From assembly GCF_022554085.1 (NCBI RefSeq), contig NZ_JAKFYR010000002.1, forward strand, positions 434,001 to 498,000: a stretch of 64,000 nt of DNA. The letters are read 5' to 3'. Each line of letters opens with the position of its first letter. Positions within the stretch are counted from its first letter, which is position 1. A model generated the notes under the pieces. It was not told the origin of the DNA, did not search any database, and was given only the letters and a program-made list of their open reading frames with translations. This DNA is from Rhodococcus sp. CH91. GTDB taxonomy: Bacteria > Actinomycetota > Actinomycetes > Mycobacteriales > Mycobacteriaceae. Below are positions 55,117 through 64,000 of the stretch, piece by piece. The position numbers were made by a program, and so were the translations under genes.

Positions 55117-55635
55117 GTGGCGGAGCTGCCGCGCCCCGACCGTCCCGGTGTGGACGATCCCGGTCGTGGTCGCCGCATCGGTATCGACGTCGGTAGCGTG
55201 CGGATCGGGGTCGCGTCGAGCGACCCCGACGGGATCCTCGCGACTCCGGTCGAGACTGTGCCGCGTGCCAAGGATCGTGGCCCCCGGACCCCCGATCTCG
55301 AGCGCATCGTCCAGATCGTTAGGGAATACGAGGCGGTGGAGGTTATCGTCGGGCTGCCGCAGACACTGCGCGGTGAGCCCGGCAGGGCTGCGAAACTGGC
55401 GAGCGATTTCGCGCGTCGACTCCGTCGCGTCCTTGCCGACGTACCCGTGCGCCTGGCCGACGAACGTTTCACGACGGTCACTGCGGCGCGTGCCCTCCGC
55501 GAGAGCGGGGTGAGCGCGAAAGGCGCGCGGCCGGTCATCGACCAGGCTGCCGCTGTGGCCATCTTGCAGGGTTGGTTGGACGAGCGGAGTTCGGGGATGA
55601 ACGAGTCGGACGGGGACATGGAGGGCAGCCGGTGA
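55117..55635 (+). CDS. yqgF: YqgF/RuvX-family RNase H-fold nuclease
   Basis: A 172-residue protein with the RNase H-like motifs [11 protein letters not shown] (~22-32), Val-Val-Gly-Leu-Pro (here Ile-Val-Gly-Leu-Pro), Asp-Glu-Arg-Phe-Thr-Thr-Val (~114-120) and Asp-Gln-Ala-Ala-Ala. Relatives process pre-16S rRNA and are annotated as Holliday junction resolvase-like. The C-terminal tail is acidic. It lies two bases after alaS and overlaps mltG by GTGA. Confidence 0.94.
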   Translation: MAELPRPDRPGVDDPGRGRRIGIDVGSVRIGVASSDPDGILATPVETVPRAKDRGPRTPDLERIVQIVREYEAVEVIVGLPQTLRGEPGRAAKLASDFARRLRRVLADVPVRLADERFTTVTAARALRESGVSAKGARPVIDQAAAVAILQGWLDERSSGMNESDGDMEGSR

Positions 55636-57452
55636 GCCGGCACGGACGCCACGACGACCATTCGGAGAACACGCGGGAGAATCTGTTCGCAGACCCCTAT
55701 TCCGGTGGGCACCCGCCGTCTCCGGGCGGACGCGAGGACCCACCCCGATACGATCCACCCTCCCGCTACGAGGACGATCCGTACGCGGCGACCCGCAACA
55801 GTGGCGATCCCTACGATGGCGATCCCTACGGTGGCGATCCCTACGGTGGCGATCCCTACGGTGACGGGGTTCCTGTTCGGGCGCCCCACGCCGGGGAGCC
55901 GCAACCGGACGAGCGCGAGACCGCTGTCCTGCGTTTCGGCCCGGGAGCGTTCGACGGCCCACCCCCGGACGCCCGCGGGTACGACCCCCGTGACTCGGCC
56001 GGTCGTGCCGACCAGGGCTCTGCGGGTCGTGCCGACCAGGGTCATGCGGGTCGTGCCGACCAGGACTATGCCGAGCGCGGGTACGACCACGCCGACGACG
56101 AGTATCCCGGCGGGTACTCCTACGCCGCGCGTGACGACTACCGCACCGACGACTACTCCGACGACGACTATCGCGAGGTCGATTATCGCGAGGACCACTA
56201 TCGCGACGAGGCCCCGGCCGAGTACGAGACGGCAGGACAGCGCGCGGAACCCGTCGCAGTCGGCGACCCGCACGGCGCCACCGGTCGCGACGCGGGCGCA
56301 CGCAAGCGCCGGAAACGTGGCCGCGTCGTCGGAGCGTTGGCTGCGGCGGTGCTGCTGATCGTCGTCCTGGGCGGAGGCTATCTCGCCTACGAACGATTCG
56401 TCGGTCCCGGCGCTCCGCCCGACTTCACCGGTCCCCCGGGGCCCGAGGTGGTCGTGCAGGTCCATCCGGGCGACACTGCCGGAGAGATCGGCAGCGAGTT
56501 CGTGGACAAGGGTGTTGTCGCGAGTTCGGCGGCCTTCTACGAAGCAGCGGTACAGAACTCGGGGATGAACGCGCTGCAGCCCGGTTTCTACCAGATACCC
56601 ACCAACATTCCCGCGGTCGACGCCGTAGCGAAGCTCGTCACCCCCGAGACCCGGGTGGGTGCGCTCGTGATTTCCGAAGGCCGTCAGTTGCACGACATCC
56701 GCGACGTCAACACGGGCGCTGTCCGTAAGGGCATCTACACGCTCATCGCCGAAGCGAGCTGCCACGGCGATCCGGGAGCCGAGAACTGCGTCACCTACGA
56801 AGAACTCGATGCCGCCGGAGCGACCCCCGACCTGCAGGCTCTCGGTGTGCCGGCCTGGGCGCGCGAGGCCGTGGCCAATGTGCCCGACCGCAGCCGGCAG
56901 CTGGAAGGGCTGATCGCCGCCGGCAGCTGGGACTTCGATCCCACCGCCGAACCCGTGGAGATTCTCGCGCGTCTGGTGTCGGAGAGCGCCTCGAGTTACG
57001 AGGCGACCGGCATCACCGAAGCGGCGGCTCGTGTCGGGCTCACCCCCTACGAGATGCTGATCTCCGCGTCGCTGGTCGAACGTGAGGCCCTGCCCCAGGA
57101 CTTCGCGAAGGTCGCCCGCGTGATTCTCAACCGTCTCGACATCGGGCAGATGCTCCAGTTCGACTCCACCGTGAACTACGAACTCGACGAGACCGAACTC
57201 GCGACAACCGACGCGGATCGCGCACGGGTGACTCCCTGGAACACCTACGCCAAGGTCGGTCTGCCTGCCACTCCGATCTCGTCACCGAGCATCGGTGCGC
57301 TGCAGGCGATGGAGAATCCGGAGCCGGGTGAGTGGATCTATTTCGTGACGATCGACGACAAGGGGACGACGCTGTTCGCGAACTCCTACGAAGAACACCT
57401 CCGGAACACCGAGCTGGCACTCCAGAGCGGAATCCTCGACAGTGGCCGATGA
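55632..57452 (+). CDS. mltG: Endolytic murein transglycosylase MltG with repetitive cytoplasmic domain
   Basis: Cuts nascent glycan strands and sets their length. The 606-residue protein has a ~230-residue acidic, Tyr/Asp/Gly-rich cytoplasmic N terminus with three repeat types, one membrane helix (~232-252), a LysM-like region and the YceG catalytic domain with Ser-Leu-Val-Glu-Arg-Glu (catalytic Glu) and Pro-Ile-Ser-Ser-Pro-Ser (~550s). The N-terminal domain is far longer than in E. coli but comparable to other actinobacterial MltG. The GTG overlaps yqgF; its 3' end overlaps aroE by 11 bases. Confidence 0.94.
   Translation: MSRHGRHDDHSENTRENLFADPYSGGHPPSPGGREDPPRYDPPSRYEDDPYAATRNSGDPYDGDPYGGDPYGGDPYGDGVPVRAPHAGEPQPDERETAVLRFGPGAFDGPPPDARGYDPRDSAGRADQGSAGRADQGHAGRADQDYAERGYDHADDEYPGGYSYAARDDYRTDDYSDDDYREVDYREDHYRDEAPAEYETAGQRAEPVAVGDPHGATGRDAGARKRRKRGRVVGALAAAVLLIVVLGGGYLAYERFVGPGAPPDFTGPPGPEVVVQVHPGDTAGEIGSEFVDKGVVASSAAFYEAAVQNSGMNALQPGFYQIPTNIPAVDAVAKLVTPETRVGALVISEGRQLHDIRDVNTGAVRKGIYTLIAEASCHGDPGAENCVTYEELDAAGATPDLQALGVPAWAREAVANVPDRSRQLEGLIAAGSWDFDPTAEPVEILARLVSESASSYEATGITEAAARVGLTPYEMLISASLVEREALPQDFAKVARVILNRLDIGQMLQFDSTVNYELDETELATTDADRARVTPWNTYAKVGLPATPISSPSIGALQAMENPEPGEWIYFVTIDDKGTTLFANSYEEHLRNTELALQSGILDSGR
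55803..55862 (+). repeat. 15-bp tandem repeat (4 copies) in mltG
   Basis: Four units GGCGATCCCTACGRT encode Gly-Asp-Pro-Tyr-Gly (first copy ends in Asp) in the disordered cytoplasmic part of MltG. Confidence 0.9.
56001..56072 (+). repeat. 24-bp tandem repeat (3 copies) in mltG
   Basis: Three units starting GGTCGTGCCGACCAGG encode Gly-Arg-Ala-Asp-Gln-Gly/Asp-x-Ala. The same unit length (24 bp) occurs in ruvB, but the sequences are unrelated. Confidence 0.9.
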
Positions 57453-58296
57453 CCCGACGCGCGGAGTGCGCAAGGCAGCCGTTCTGGGGAAACCCATCGC
57501 GCACTCGAAATCGCCCCTGCTGCACCTCGCGGCCTACCGGGCACTCGGATTGAACGAGTGGACCTACGAGCGGATCGAGTGCACCGGCGAACAGTTGCCG
57601 GACTTCGTCGAGGGACTCGGTGACGAATGGGCCGGTCTGTCGGTGACGATGCCGGGCAAGTTCGCGGCTCTGCAGGTCGCCGATCTGCGAACCGAGCGGG
57701 CCGTGACCATCGGTTCGGCCAACACCCTCGTCCGGACGGACCGCGGATGGCGGGCGGACTGCACCGACGTCGACGGTGTCACAGGCGCACTGCGGTCGGG
57801 TGGGGCAGGTGATCTCCGTGGCCGGTCGGCCGTGGTCGTGGGGTCCGGAGGCACCGCGCGACCTGCACTCGTGGGCCTGAAGGAACTCGGCGTACGGGAT
57901 GTCACCGTGGTGGCTCGTTCCGAGGAGAAGGCCGTCGCCACCTTCGACTGTCTGGGCGACGAGGTCGAGGCGCGATGGCTGCCGTTCGACGCGCCCGAAC
58001 TCGCCGACGTCTGCGCCGCGTCCGGAGCGCTCGTGAGTACCGTGCCTGCGGCCGCGACAGCGCCCTGGTCCGGGGCGCTCGCACACGCCCCGTGCATTCT
58101 CGACGCGATCTACGATCCGTGGCCCACTCCCTTGGCCGACGCCGCCCGAAAGCGTGGCTCCCTCGTCCTCAGCGGACTGCACATGCTTCTCAATCAGGCG
58201 TTCGGGCAGGTCGAGCAGTTCACGGGTCTGCCCGCTCCGCGGACGGAGATGGCGCGCGCCATCGGCCTCGAGTATCCGGAACCGAACCTTCGCTGA
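57442..58296 (+). CDS. aroE: Shikimate dehydrogenase
   Basis: Reduces 3-dehydroshikimate to shikimate. The 284-residue protein has the substrate motif His-Ser-Lys-Ser-Pro-Leu-Leu-His (~21-28), Ser-Val-Thr-Met-Pro-Gly-Lys (~67-73; the Lys is catalytic), Thr-Asp-Val-Asp-Gly, and the nucleotide loop Gly-Ser-Gly-Gly-Thr-Ala-Arg. The usual Gly-Ala-Gly-Gly-Ala is slightly altered. GTG start inside the mltG end. The other pathway genes aroC, aroK and aroB are 3 kb downstream, separated by the sigma-factor region. Confidence 0.94.
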   Translation: MADDPTRGVRKAAVLGKPIAHSKSPLLHLAAYRALGLNEWTYERIECTGEQLPDFVEGLGDEWAGLSVTMPGKFAALQVADLRTERAVTIGSANTLVRTDRGWRADCTDVDGVTGALRSGGAGDLRGRSAVVVGSGGTARPALVGLKELGVRDVTVVARSEEKAVATFDCLGDEVEARWLPFDAPELADVCAASGALVSTVPAAATAPWSGALAHAPCILDAIYDPWPTPLADAARKRGSLVLSGLHMLLNQAFGQVEQFTGLPAPRTEMARAIGLEYPEPNLR

Positions 58297-58350
58297 CGGC
58301 CCACCACCGCGAGCCCGACCTCCCGCCGTGCGCGCCGTTCTCGTTCGGGA

Positions 58351-58377
58351 TGTCGAAACGGCGGCCTACCGTTCGTA
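58351..58377 (+). promoter_or_regulatory. Candidate ECF42-type promoter
   Basis: TGTCGA (58351-58356) and CGTA (58374-58377) are 17 bases apart, upstream of the DGPF gene. TGTCGA-type -35 elements have been reported for ECF42 sigma factors, which usually control their adjacent DGPF genes. Confidence 0.5.
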
Positions 58378-58423
58378 TGGAAGGTGAGAGGCCGGAACGG
58401 CCGGCCGCTGCGGGAAGGATCCG

Positions 58424-58783
58424 ATGATGGCGCAGTACCTGCTCGGTATCTACCAACCGGACGGTGATCCGCCGCCCCCGGAGATTCTCGACCCCATCAT
58501 GAAGAAGGTCGGGGAGTGGCAGAGCGCGGTGCGCGAGGCCGGCGTATGGGTGTTCTCGGGTGGATTGCATTCCCCGGAGAGCGCCACGGTGGTCCGCACC
58601 GAGGGCGACGCGGTCACCACCACCGACGGACCGTACATCGAAGGCAAGGAACATCTCGGAGGGTTCGACGTCATCGACGTCGCCGATCTCGACGAGGCCT
58701 TGACGTGGGCACGCGGTCTCGCCGAGGCCGTCACCCTACCCATCGAAGTGCGCCCACTGGTATGGGGATCGCGCGCCGGTTGA
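58424..58783 (+). CDS. DGPF (YCII-related) domain protein
   Basis: A 119-residue protein of the YCII/DGPF family: Tyr-Leu-Leu-Gly-Ile-Tyr-Gln-Pro near the start, Gly-Gly-Leu-His-Ser-Pro in the middle and the signature Thr-Asp-Gly-Pro-Tyr (variant of Asp-Gly-Pro-Phe) at ~67-71, then Lys-Glu-His-Leu-Gly-Gly-Phe. The function is unknown; the fold is a ferredoxin-like dimer. The gene is 13 bases before the ECF42-type sigma gene, the usual arrangement. Two adjacent ATGs (58424, 58427) follow GGAAGGA. Confidence 0.9.
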   Translation: MMAQYLLGIYQPDGDPPPPEILDPIMKKVGEWQSAVREAGVWVFSGGLHSPESATVVRTEGDAVTTTDGPYIEGKEHLGGFDVIDVADLDEALTWARGLAEAVTLPIEVRPLVWGSRAG

Positions 58784-58796
58784 GCGCGCTACTCCG

Positions 58797-60044
58797 ATGA
58801 CGGAGCTGTCCGCGGCCGATATCGAGCGGATCTTCCGCGACGAATACGGCCGAGCGGTCGCAGTGCTCGCCCGCGTCTTCGGCGACCTCGACGTCGCCGA
58901 AGACGCGGTGCAGGACGCCTTCTCGAAGGCAGTCGAGAAATGGCCGACAGAGGGTATTCCGCCGAGCCCTGCCGGATGGATCATCACCACGGCACGTCGG
59001 CGAGCGATCGACCGGGCGCGACGGGAGGCAGCACGCTCGGCCAAACATGCCGAAGCCGGCCTGCTCCACAGCACGCCGACCGCCGCGCCCGGTCCGGACA
59101 CACTCGACTCCCCGGAGATCCCCGACGACCGCCTGCGGCTGATCTTCACCTGCTGTCATCCGGCACTCGCACCCGATGCACGCGTCGCCCTGACGCTGCG
59201 CCTTCTCTGCGGCTTGACCACCGCGCAGATCGCCCGTGCATTCCTTGTCCCGGAACCGACCATGGGACAACGGATCTCACGCGGCAAGCGGAAGATCCGC
59301 GACGCCCACATACCGTTCCGTATACCGACCGCAGGCGAACTTCCCGAACGTCTCGACGCCGTCCGTTCCGTGGTGTACCTGGTGTACACGGAAGGCCACA
59401 CCGCGACCGGCGGGCCCAGCCTCGCCGACGCGGACCTGTGTGTGGAGGCCGTACGGCTGGGACGCCTGCTGACCGCCCTGCTCCCGGACGATTCCGAGAC
59501 GACGGGACTGCTCGCCCTGATGCTCCTCGGCGAGTCCCGACGTGCGGCCCGCACCGGACCCGACGGCGAACTGGTTCTGCTCGGCGATCAGGACCGCTCG
59601 CTCTGGGATCGTGAACTGATCGCCGAGGGCCAGGGGCTCGTGCGACGCGTCTTGCACCGGAACAGGCCGGGGCCCTACCAGATCCAGGCTGCGATCGCGG
59701 CGGTGCACTCCGATGCGGCCACCGCCGAGGACACCGACTGGCAGCAGATCGTGGCACTCTACGATCTGCTGCTCGCGGCGACACCCACGCCGGTGGTGGC
59801 GCTGCACCGGGCCGTCGCGCTCGCCGAGGTGGACGGCGCCGCCGCAGCGCTCGAGATCGTCGACGGTCTCGGTCTGGACCGCTATCACGTCTTCCATGCC
59901 GCCCGGGCCGATCTGCTGCGCCGTCTCGGACGGCACTCCGAGGCGATCACCGCCTACGACGCCGCCGCCGCGCGAACGGAGAACGCGGTCGAACGCACAC
60001 ACCTCCTGCGGCGCCGCGAGGCGCTGCAGCGCTCGCTCACGTAG
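58797..60044 (+). CDS. ECF sigma factor, ECF42 type with TPR-like C terminus
   Basis: A 415-residue extracytoplasmic-function sigma factor. Sigma-2 region ~10-75 (Phe-Gly-Asp-Leu-Asp-Val-Ala-Glu-Asp-Ala-Val-Gln-Asp-Ala-Phe), sigma-4 ~125-180 (Leu-Thr-Leu-Arg-Leu-Leu-Cys-Gly-Leu-Thr-Thr-Ala-Gln-Ile-Ala), then a ~220-residue helical extension with TPR-like repeats (Ala-Leu-His-Arg-Ala-Val-Ala-Leu-Ala-Glu, Leu-Arg-Arg-Leu-Gly-Arg). No anti-sigma gene is adjacent, as expected for ECF42, whose extension controls activity. The signal is unknown. It overlaps the convergent DUF1622 gene by eight bases. Confidence 0.92.
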   Translation: MTELSAADIERIFRDEYGRAVAVLARVFGDLDVAEDAVQDAFSKAVEKWPTEGIPPSPAGWIITTARRRAIDRARREAARSAKHAEAGLLHSTPTAAPGPDTLDSPEIPDDRLRLIFTCCHPALAPDARVALTLRLLCGLTTAQIARAFLVPEPTMGQRISRGKRKIRDAHIPFRIPTAGELPERLDAVRSVVYLVYTEGHTATGGPSLADADLCVEAVRLGRLLTALLPDDSETTGLLALMLLGESRRAARTGPDGELVLLGDQDRSLWDRELIAEGQGLVRRVLHRNRPGPYQIQAAIAAVHSDAATAEDTDWQQIVALYDLLLAATPTPVVALHRAVALAEVDGAAAALEIVDGLGLDRYHVFHAARADLLRRLGRHSEAITAYDAAAARTENAVERTHLLRRREALQRSLT

Positions 60045-60417
60045 CCGGTGTCGCGGTCGTCGGATCCTCGGGCCCGGGGCGCGAACGCTGCCACGGCCAC
60101 CGGCCGTCGATTTCCAGCTGCAGCGACCAGCTCAGGAACGTCCGGATGAGCACGATGATCGCCAGTACCCCCACCGACGTGAAGGTGGGGGTGACGGCCA
60201 CGGTCTTGATGATGTCGGCCGCGACCAGGAATTCGAGGCCGAGCAGGATCGACCGGCCGAGATTGCGTCGATACGGCTCGTAGACCGTCGCGCCCGGATC
60301 GCGGCGCCGTGCGGTGGCCGCGATCCACGTCGCCACCAGTGCGCCGACCACGATGACACCGACGCCCACGACGTCGACGACGGTCCCGATGTGCTCGAGC
60401 AGCGACGAAATCTCCAT
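60037..60417 (-). CDS. DUF1622 membrane protein
   Basis: A 126-residue membrane protein with three predicted helices. Family features are Arg-Arg-Asn-Leu-Gly-Arg-Ser-Ile-Leu-Leu-Gly-Leu-Glu-Phe-Leu-Val-Ala-Ala-Asp-Ile-Ile-Lys-Thr (split here for length over ~50-72) and Leu-Ile-Arg-Thr-Phe-Leu-Ser-Trp. Function unknown. GGAAGGG eight bases upstream of ATG 60417 supports the start. Its stop lies inside the end of the convergent sigma factor gene. Confidence 0.87.
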   Translation of the reverse strand: MEISSLLEHIGTVVDVVGVGVIVVGALVATWIAATARRRDPGATVYEPYRRNLGRSILLGLEFLVAADIIKTVAVTPTFTSVGVLAIIVLIRTFLSWSLQLEIDGRWPWQRSRPGPEDPTTATPAT

Positions 60418-60553
60418 GCAATCAACCCTTCCGAACCGGACTCCGAAGATTGCGGCAATCCTTGCAGGAGAGCCGGTCCGACGTGCGCCTTTGTCCACAG
60501 GCGCCGCGTTCGTCCCCAGATTCGTTCCCGGAGGTGCGGGAGCGCTGGCACGA

Positions 60554-61201
60554 GTGCGTGCCCACGGCAGGCTGCAGGTCGTGGTGGGGGAGACGGCAGG
60601 CGTGCTCGCGATTGCGATCGCCGGAGCGCTGATGGGTACGGGTGTGCGCAGGGTCGCCGGGTCACTGGCCGGGCGACGTCCGCCACCGGTGTGCTGTGAA
60701 GCGGCGTGTCTGGTCGTCGCGATCCTGGCGGACACCGCCTCCACCGCCGCCACCACCGTCTGGGCGACGACACTCTTCGGCGGGTGGTGTGTGTGCCTGA
60801 GCACTGTCGATCTTCTCGTTCGCCGGCTGCCGAATCTGCCGACCGTCGGGGGAGCGCTCGTGATCCTCACCGTCGCCGCCGCAGCGGGCCGGGGTGGCGA
60901 GGCGGTCGTCGGGGCGCTCCTGCTCGCGGCGCCGTTGTGCGTCACGCACGTGATCTCGCCGCGGTCGCTGGGCGCCGGCGACGTCAAACTCGCCCTCGGT
61001 CTCGGTGCCGTCGCCGGCCTCGCAGGGCCCACCGCACTGCTGCTCGGTGCGGTGCTTCCGCCCTTTCTCACGGCCGGTGCAGGTGTCCTGGCAGGTGTGA
61101 TTCGTGGTCGGTGGCGGAGCGGCACATACGGCGCCGGGCCGGTGCCGCACGGACCGTCGATGTGTCTCGCCACCGGTGTGGGCTTGCTCACGGCCGGCTG
61201 A
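60554..61201 (+). CDS. Prepilin peptidase-like aspartic membrane protease
   Basis: A polytopic membrane protein of the A24 family. Catalytic aspartates are seen in Ser-Thr-Val-Asp-Leu-Leu-Val-Arg-Arg-Leu-Pro-Asn and Gly-Ala-Gly-Asp-Val-Lys-Leu-Ala-Leu. It lacks the N-terminal methyltransferase domain of classic PilD. It would cleave prepilin-like signal peptides, but no pilin gene is in the window. The N terminus is uncertain: GTG 60554 gives 215 residues; TTG 60491 or ATG 60416 (overlapping the divergent start) would add unconserved residues. The position before aroC matches Rv2551c. Confidence 0.8.
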   Translation: MRAHGRLQVVVGETAGVLAIAIAGALMGTGVRRVAGSLAGRRPPPVCCEAACLVVAILADTASTAATTVWATTLFGGWCVCLSTVDLLVRRLPNLPTVGGALVILTVAAAAGRGGEAVVGALLLAAPLCVTHVISPRSLGAGDVKLALGLGAVAGLAGPTALLLGAVLPPFLTAGAGVLAGVIRGRWRSGTYGAGPVPHGPSMCLATGVGLLTAG

Positions 61202-61249
61202 CCAGGGGCGGCATCGCGGAGCGGGAGACGAACGTGGAAGGATGGGCGT

Positions 61250-62437
61250 GTGCTGCGTTGGATAACTGCTGGAGAATCCCATGGTCCCGCCCTCGTCGCG
61301 ATGCTCGAGGGGATGGTCGCCGGTGTCGAGGTGACGTCGAACGACATCTCGGAGCAACTCGCGCGGCGGCGACTGGGTTACGGCCGCGGCGCACGGATGA
61401 AGTTCGAAGCGGACAAGGTGACCGTGATCGGCGGTGTCCGGCACGGACGCACCCTGGGTGGCCCCATCGCCATCGAGATCGGCAACACCGAGTGGCCCAA
61501 GTGGGAGACCATCATGGCCGCCGACCCGGTCGACGCGGAACTGCTCGAAGGTCAGGCGCGCAATGCCCCTCTGACCCGTCCCCGCCCCGGCCACGCCGAT
61601 TACGCGGGCATGCTCAAGTACGGTTTCGACGATGCGCGTCCCGTCCTCGAACGCGCCAGCGCCCGGGAGACCGCAGCACGAGTGGCTGCCGGAACCGTGG
61701 CCCGCAACTTCCTGCGCCAGGCATTCGGTGCCGAGGTGGTCTCGCACGTCATCTCCATCGGAGCATCCGAGCCCTATGCCGGATCCGAGCCCGGTCCGGA
61801 CGATCTCGCCACGATCGACGCAAGTCCTGTGCGTGCCTACTCCAAGGCCGCCGAGGAGTCCATGATCGCGGAGATCGAGGCCGCGAAACGGGACGGCGAC
61901 ACCCTCGGCGGAATCGTCGAGGTGGTCGTGCACGGACTGCCCGTGGGCCTCGGTTCGTTCGTCAGTGGCGCCGACCGTCTCGATGCGCGACTCGCCGCGG
62001 CCCTCATGGGGATCCAGGCGATCAAGGGTGTCGAGGTGGGCGACGGGTTCGAGACCTCGCGTCGCCGCGGCAGCGCCGCGCACGACGAGATGACGCCCGG
62101 CCCCGACGGCGTCCTGCGCTCGAGCAACCGTGCCGGTGGTATCGAAGGCGGCATGACCAACGGTGAGCCGCTGCGTGTGCGGGCGGCGATGAAGCCGATC
62201 TCGACCGTGCCCCGCGCACTCTCGACCGTCGACATGACCACCGGTGACGAGGCGGTCGCGATCCATCAGCGCTCGGACGTGTGTGCGGTTCCCGCCGCCG
62301 GTGTCGTCGCGGAGGCGATGGTCGCGCTGGTCGTGGCGCAGGCTGCACTCGAGAAGTTCGGCGGGGATTCCCTCACCGAGACGACGAGCAACATCCAGCA
62401 CTACCTGAAGGGCATCGCGGCGCGGCCGCCGCGGTGA
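61250..62437 (+). CDS. aroC: Chorismate synthase
   Basis: Last step of the shikimate pathway (EPSP to chorismate, FMN-dependent). The 395-residue protein has Gly-Glu-Ser-His-Gly-Pro at residues 8-13, Arg-Arg-x-x-Gly-Tyr-Gly-Arg-Gly (~40-48), Arg-Pro-Gly-His-Ala-Asp (~105-110), Ser-Ala-Arg-Glu-Thr-Ala-Ala-Arg-Val (~128-136) and the C-terminal Asp-x-Cys-Ala-Val-Pro-Ala-Ala. GTG start. aroK follows after four bases. Confidence 0.97.
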   Translation: MLRWITAGESHGPALVAMLEGMVAGVEVTSNDISEQLARRRLGYGRGARMKFEADKVTVIGGVRHGRTLGGPIAIEIGNTEWPKWETIMAADPVDAELLEGQARNAPLTRPRPGHADYAGMLKYGFDDARPVLERASARETAARVAAGTVARNFLRQAFGAEVVSHVISIGASEPYAGSEPGPDDLATIDASPVRAYSKAAEESMIAEIEAAKRDGDTLGGIVEVVVHGLPVGLGSFVSGADRLDARLAAALMGIQAIKGVEVGDGFETSRRRGSAAHDEMTPGPDGVLRSSNRAGGIEGGMTNGEPLRVRAAMKPISTVPRALSTVDMTTGDEAVAIHQRSDVCAVPAAGVVAEAMVALVVAQAALEKFGGDSLTETTSNIQHYLKGIAARPPR

Positions 62438-62441
62438 TCTC

Positions 62442-64000
<1,559 letters not shown>

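Noticed and set aside
55803-56072. Short regular repeats resembling a CRISPR array
   Set aside because: Units are 15 or 24 bp without unique spacers, in frame with mltG, and no cas genes are present. The ruvB repeats are likewise coding.

Overview
The window is one contiguous, gene-dense stretch of high-GC actinobacterial chromosome, most likely Rhodococcus or a close mycolic-acid-containing relative. The reasons are frequent GTG starts, very short or overlapping gene junctions (ATGA, GTGA), a phosphatidylinositol-mannoside (PIM) operon, an EspC-like type VII secretion substrate, a mycobacterial-type SOS box, and a gene order that, from memory, follows the Mycobacterium tuberculosis Rv2614c-to-Rv2538c block in inverted orientation. 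The genus is an inference. No insertion sequence, prophage, integrase or CRISPR array was seen.

Layout. 1-1.3 kb: the end of a LeuA-regulatory-domain-like gene, a minus-strand tRNA array (Gly-Cys-Val-Gly-Val) and a lone tRNA-Val(CAC). 1.5-8.8 kb: an orphan DUF742 gene, thrS, a HIT-family Ap4A phosphorylase-like gene, and the PIM pathway pgsA-patA-pimA followed by a LemA-like/Nudix fusion. 9-14.5 kb: vitamin B6 genes pdxS and pdxT with tesB and yebC, split by a divergent pair encoding homologues of the Bacillus energy-stress module RsbQ (alpha/beta hydrolase) and RsbP (PAS-PP2C phosphatase). 14.6-25.4 kb: ruvCAB behind a LexA box, yajC-secD-secF, a solute-binding lipoprotein, apt and the bifunctional (p)ppGpp enzyme gene rel. 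25.4-28 kb: three tandem PpiB-type cyclophilins. 28-33.6 kb: a glyoxalase-II-like hydrolase, hisS, a small membrane protein, a type VII substrate-like pair and a radical SAM protein.

33.6-44.5 kb is more accessory in character: a hot-dog thioesterase, a MarR regulator divergent from two pirins, twin CNNM/CBS membrane proteins, a 40-residue peptide gene with its own hairpins, a DUF4383 membrane protein, RecQ, a short-chain dehydrogenase, a uridine-kinase-like protein with a degenerate P-loop, an unrecognised protein and a chagasin-like protein. 44.5-64 kb returns to conserved genes: a zinc metallopeptidase, aspS, DUF4235, a phosphotransferase, a Tat-exported PhoD phosphatase, rarA, alaS-yqgF-mltG-aroE, an ECF42-type sigma factor with its DGPF protein, DUF1622, a prepilin peptidase and aroC-aroK-aroB (aroB cut by the window end).

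Functional themes are translation (thrS, hisS, aspS, alaS and six tRNAs), envelope biogenesis (PIM synthesis, SecDF, MltG), DNA repair (ruvCAB, recQ, rarA), the shikimate pathway, and stress signalling (Rel, RsbQP-like pair, ECF42). The items that most deserve follow-up are the RsbQP-like pair inserted in the B6 locus, the 40-residue peptide gene at 39.4 kb, the type VII pair at 31-32 kb, the repeated ACTGG operator array before pdxS and the compact divergent locus at 43-44.5 kb.
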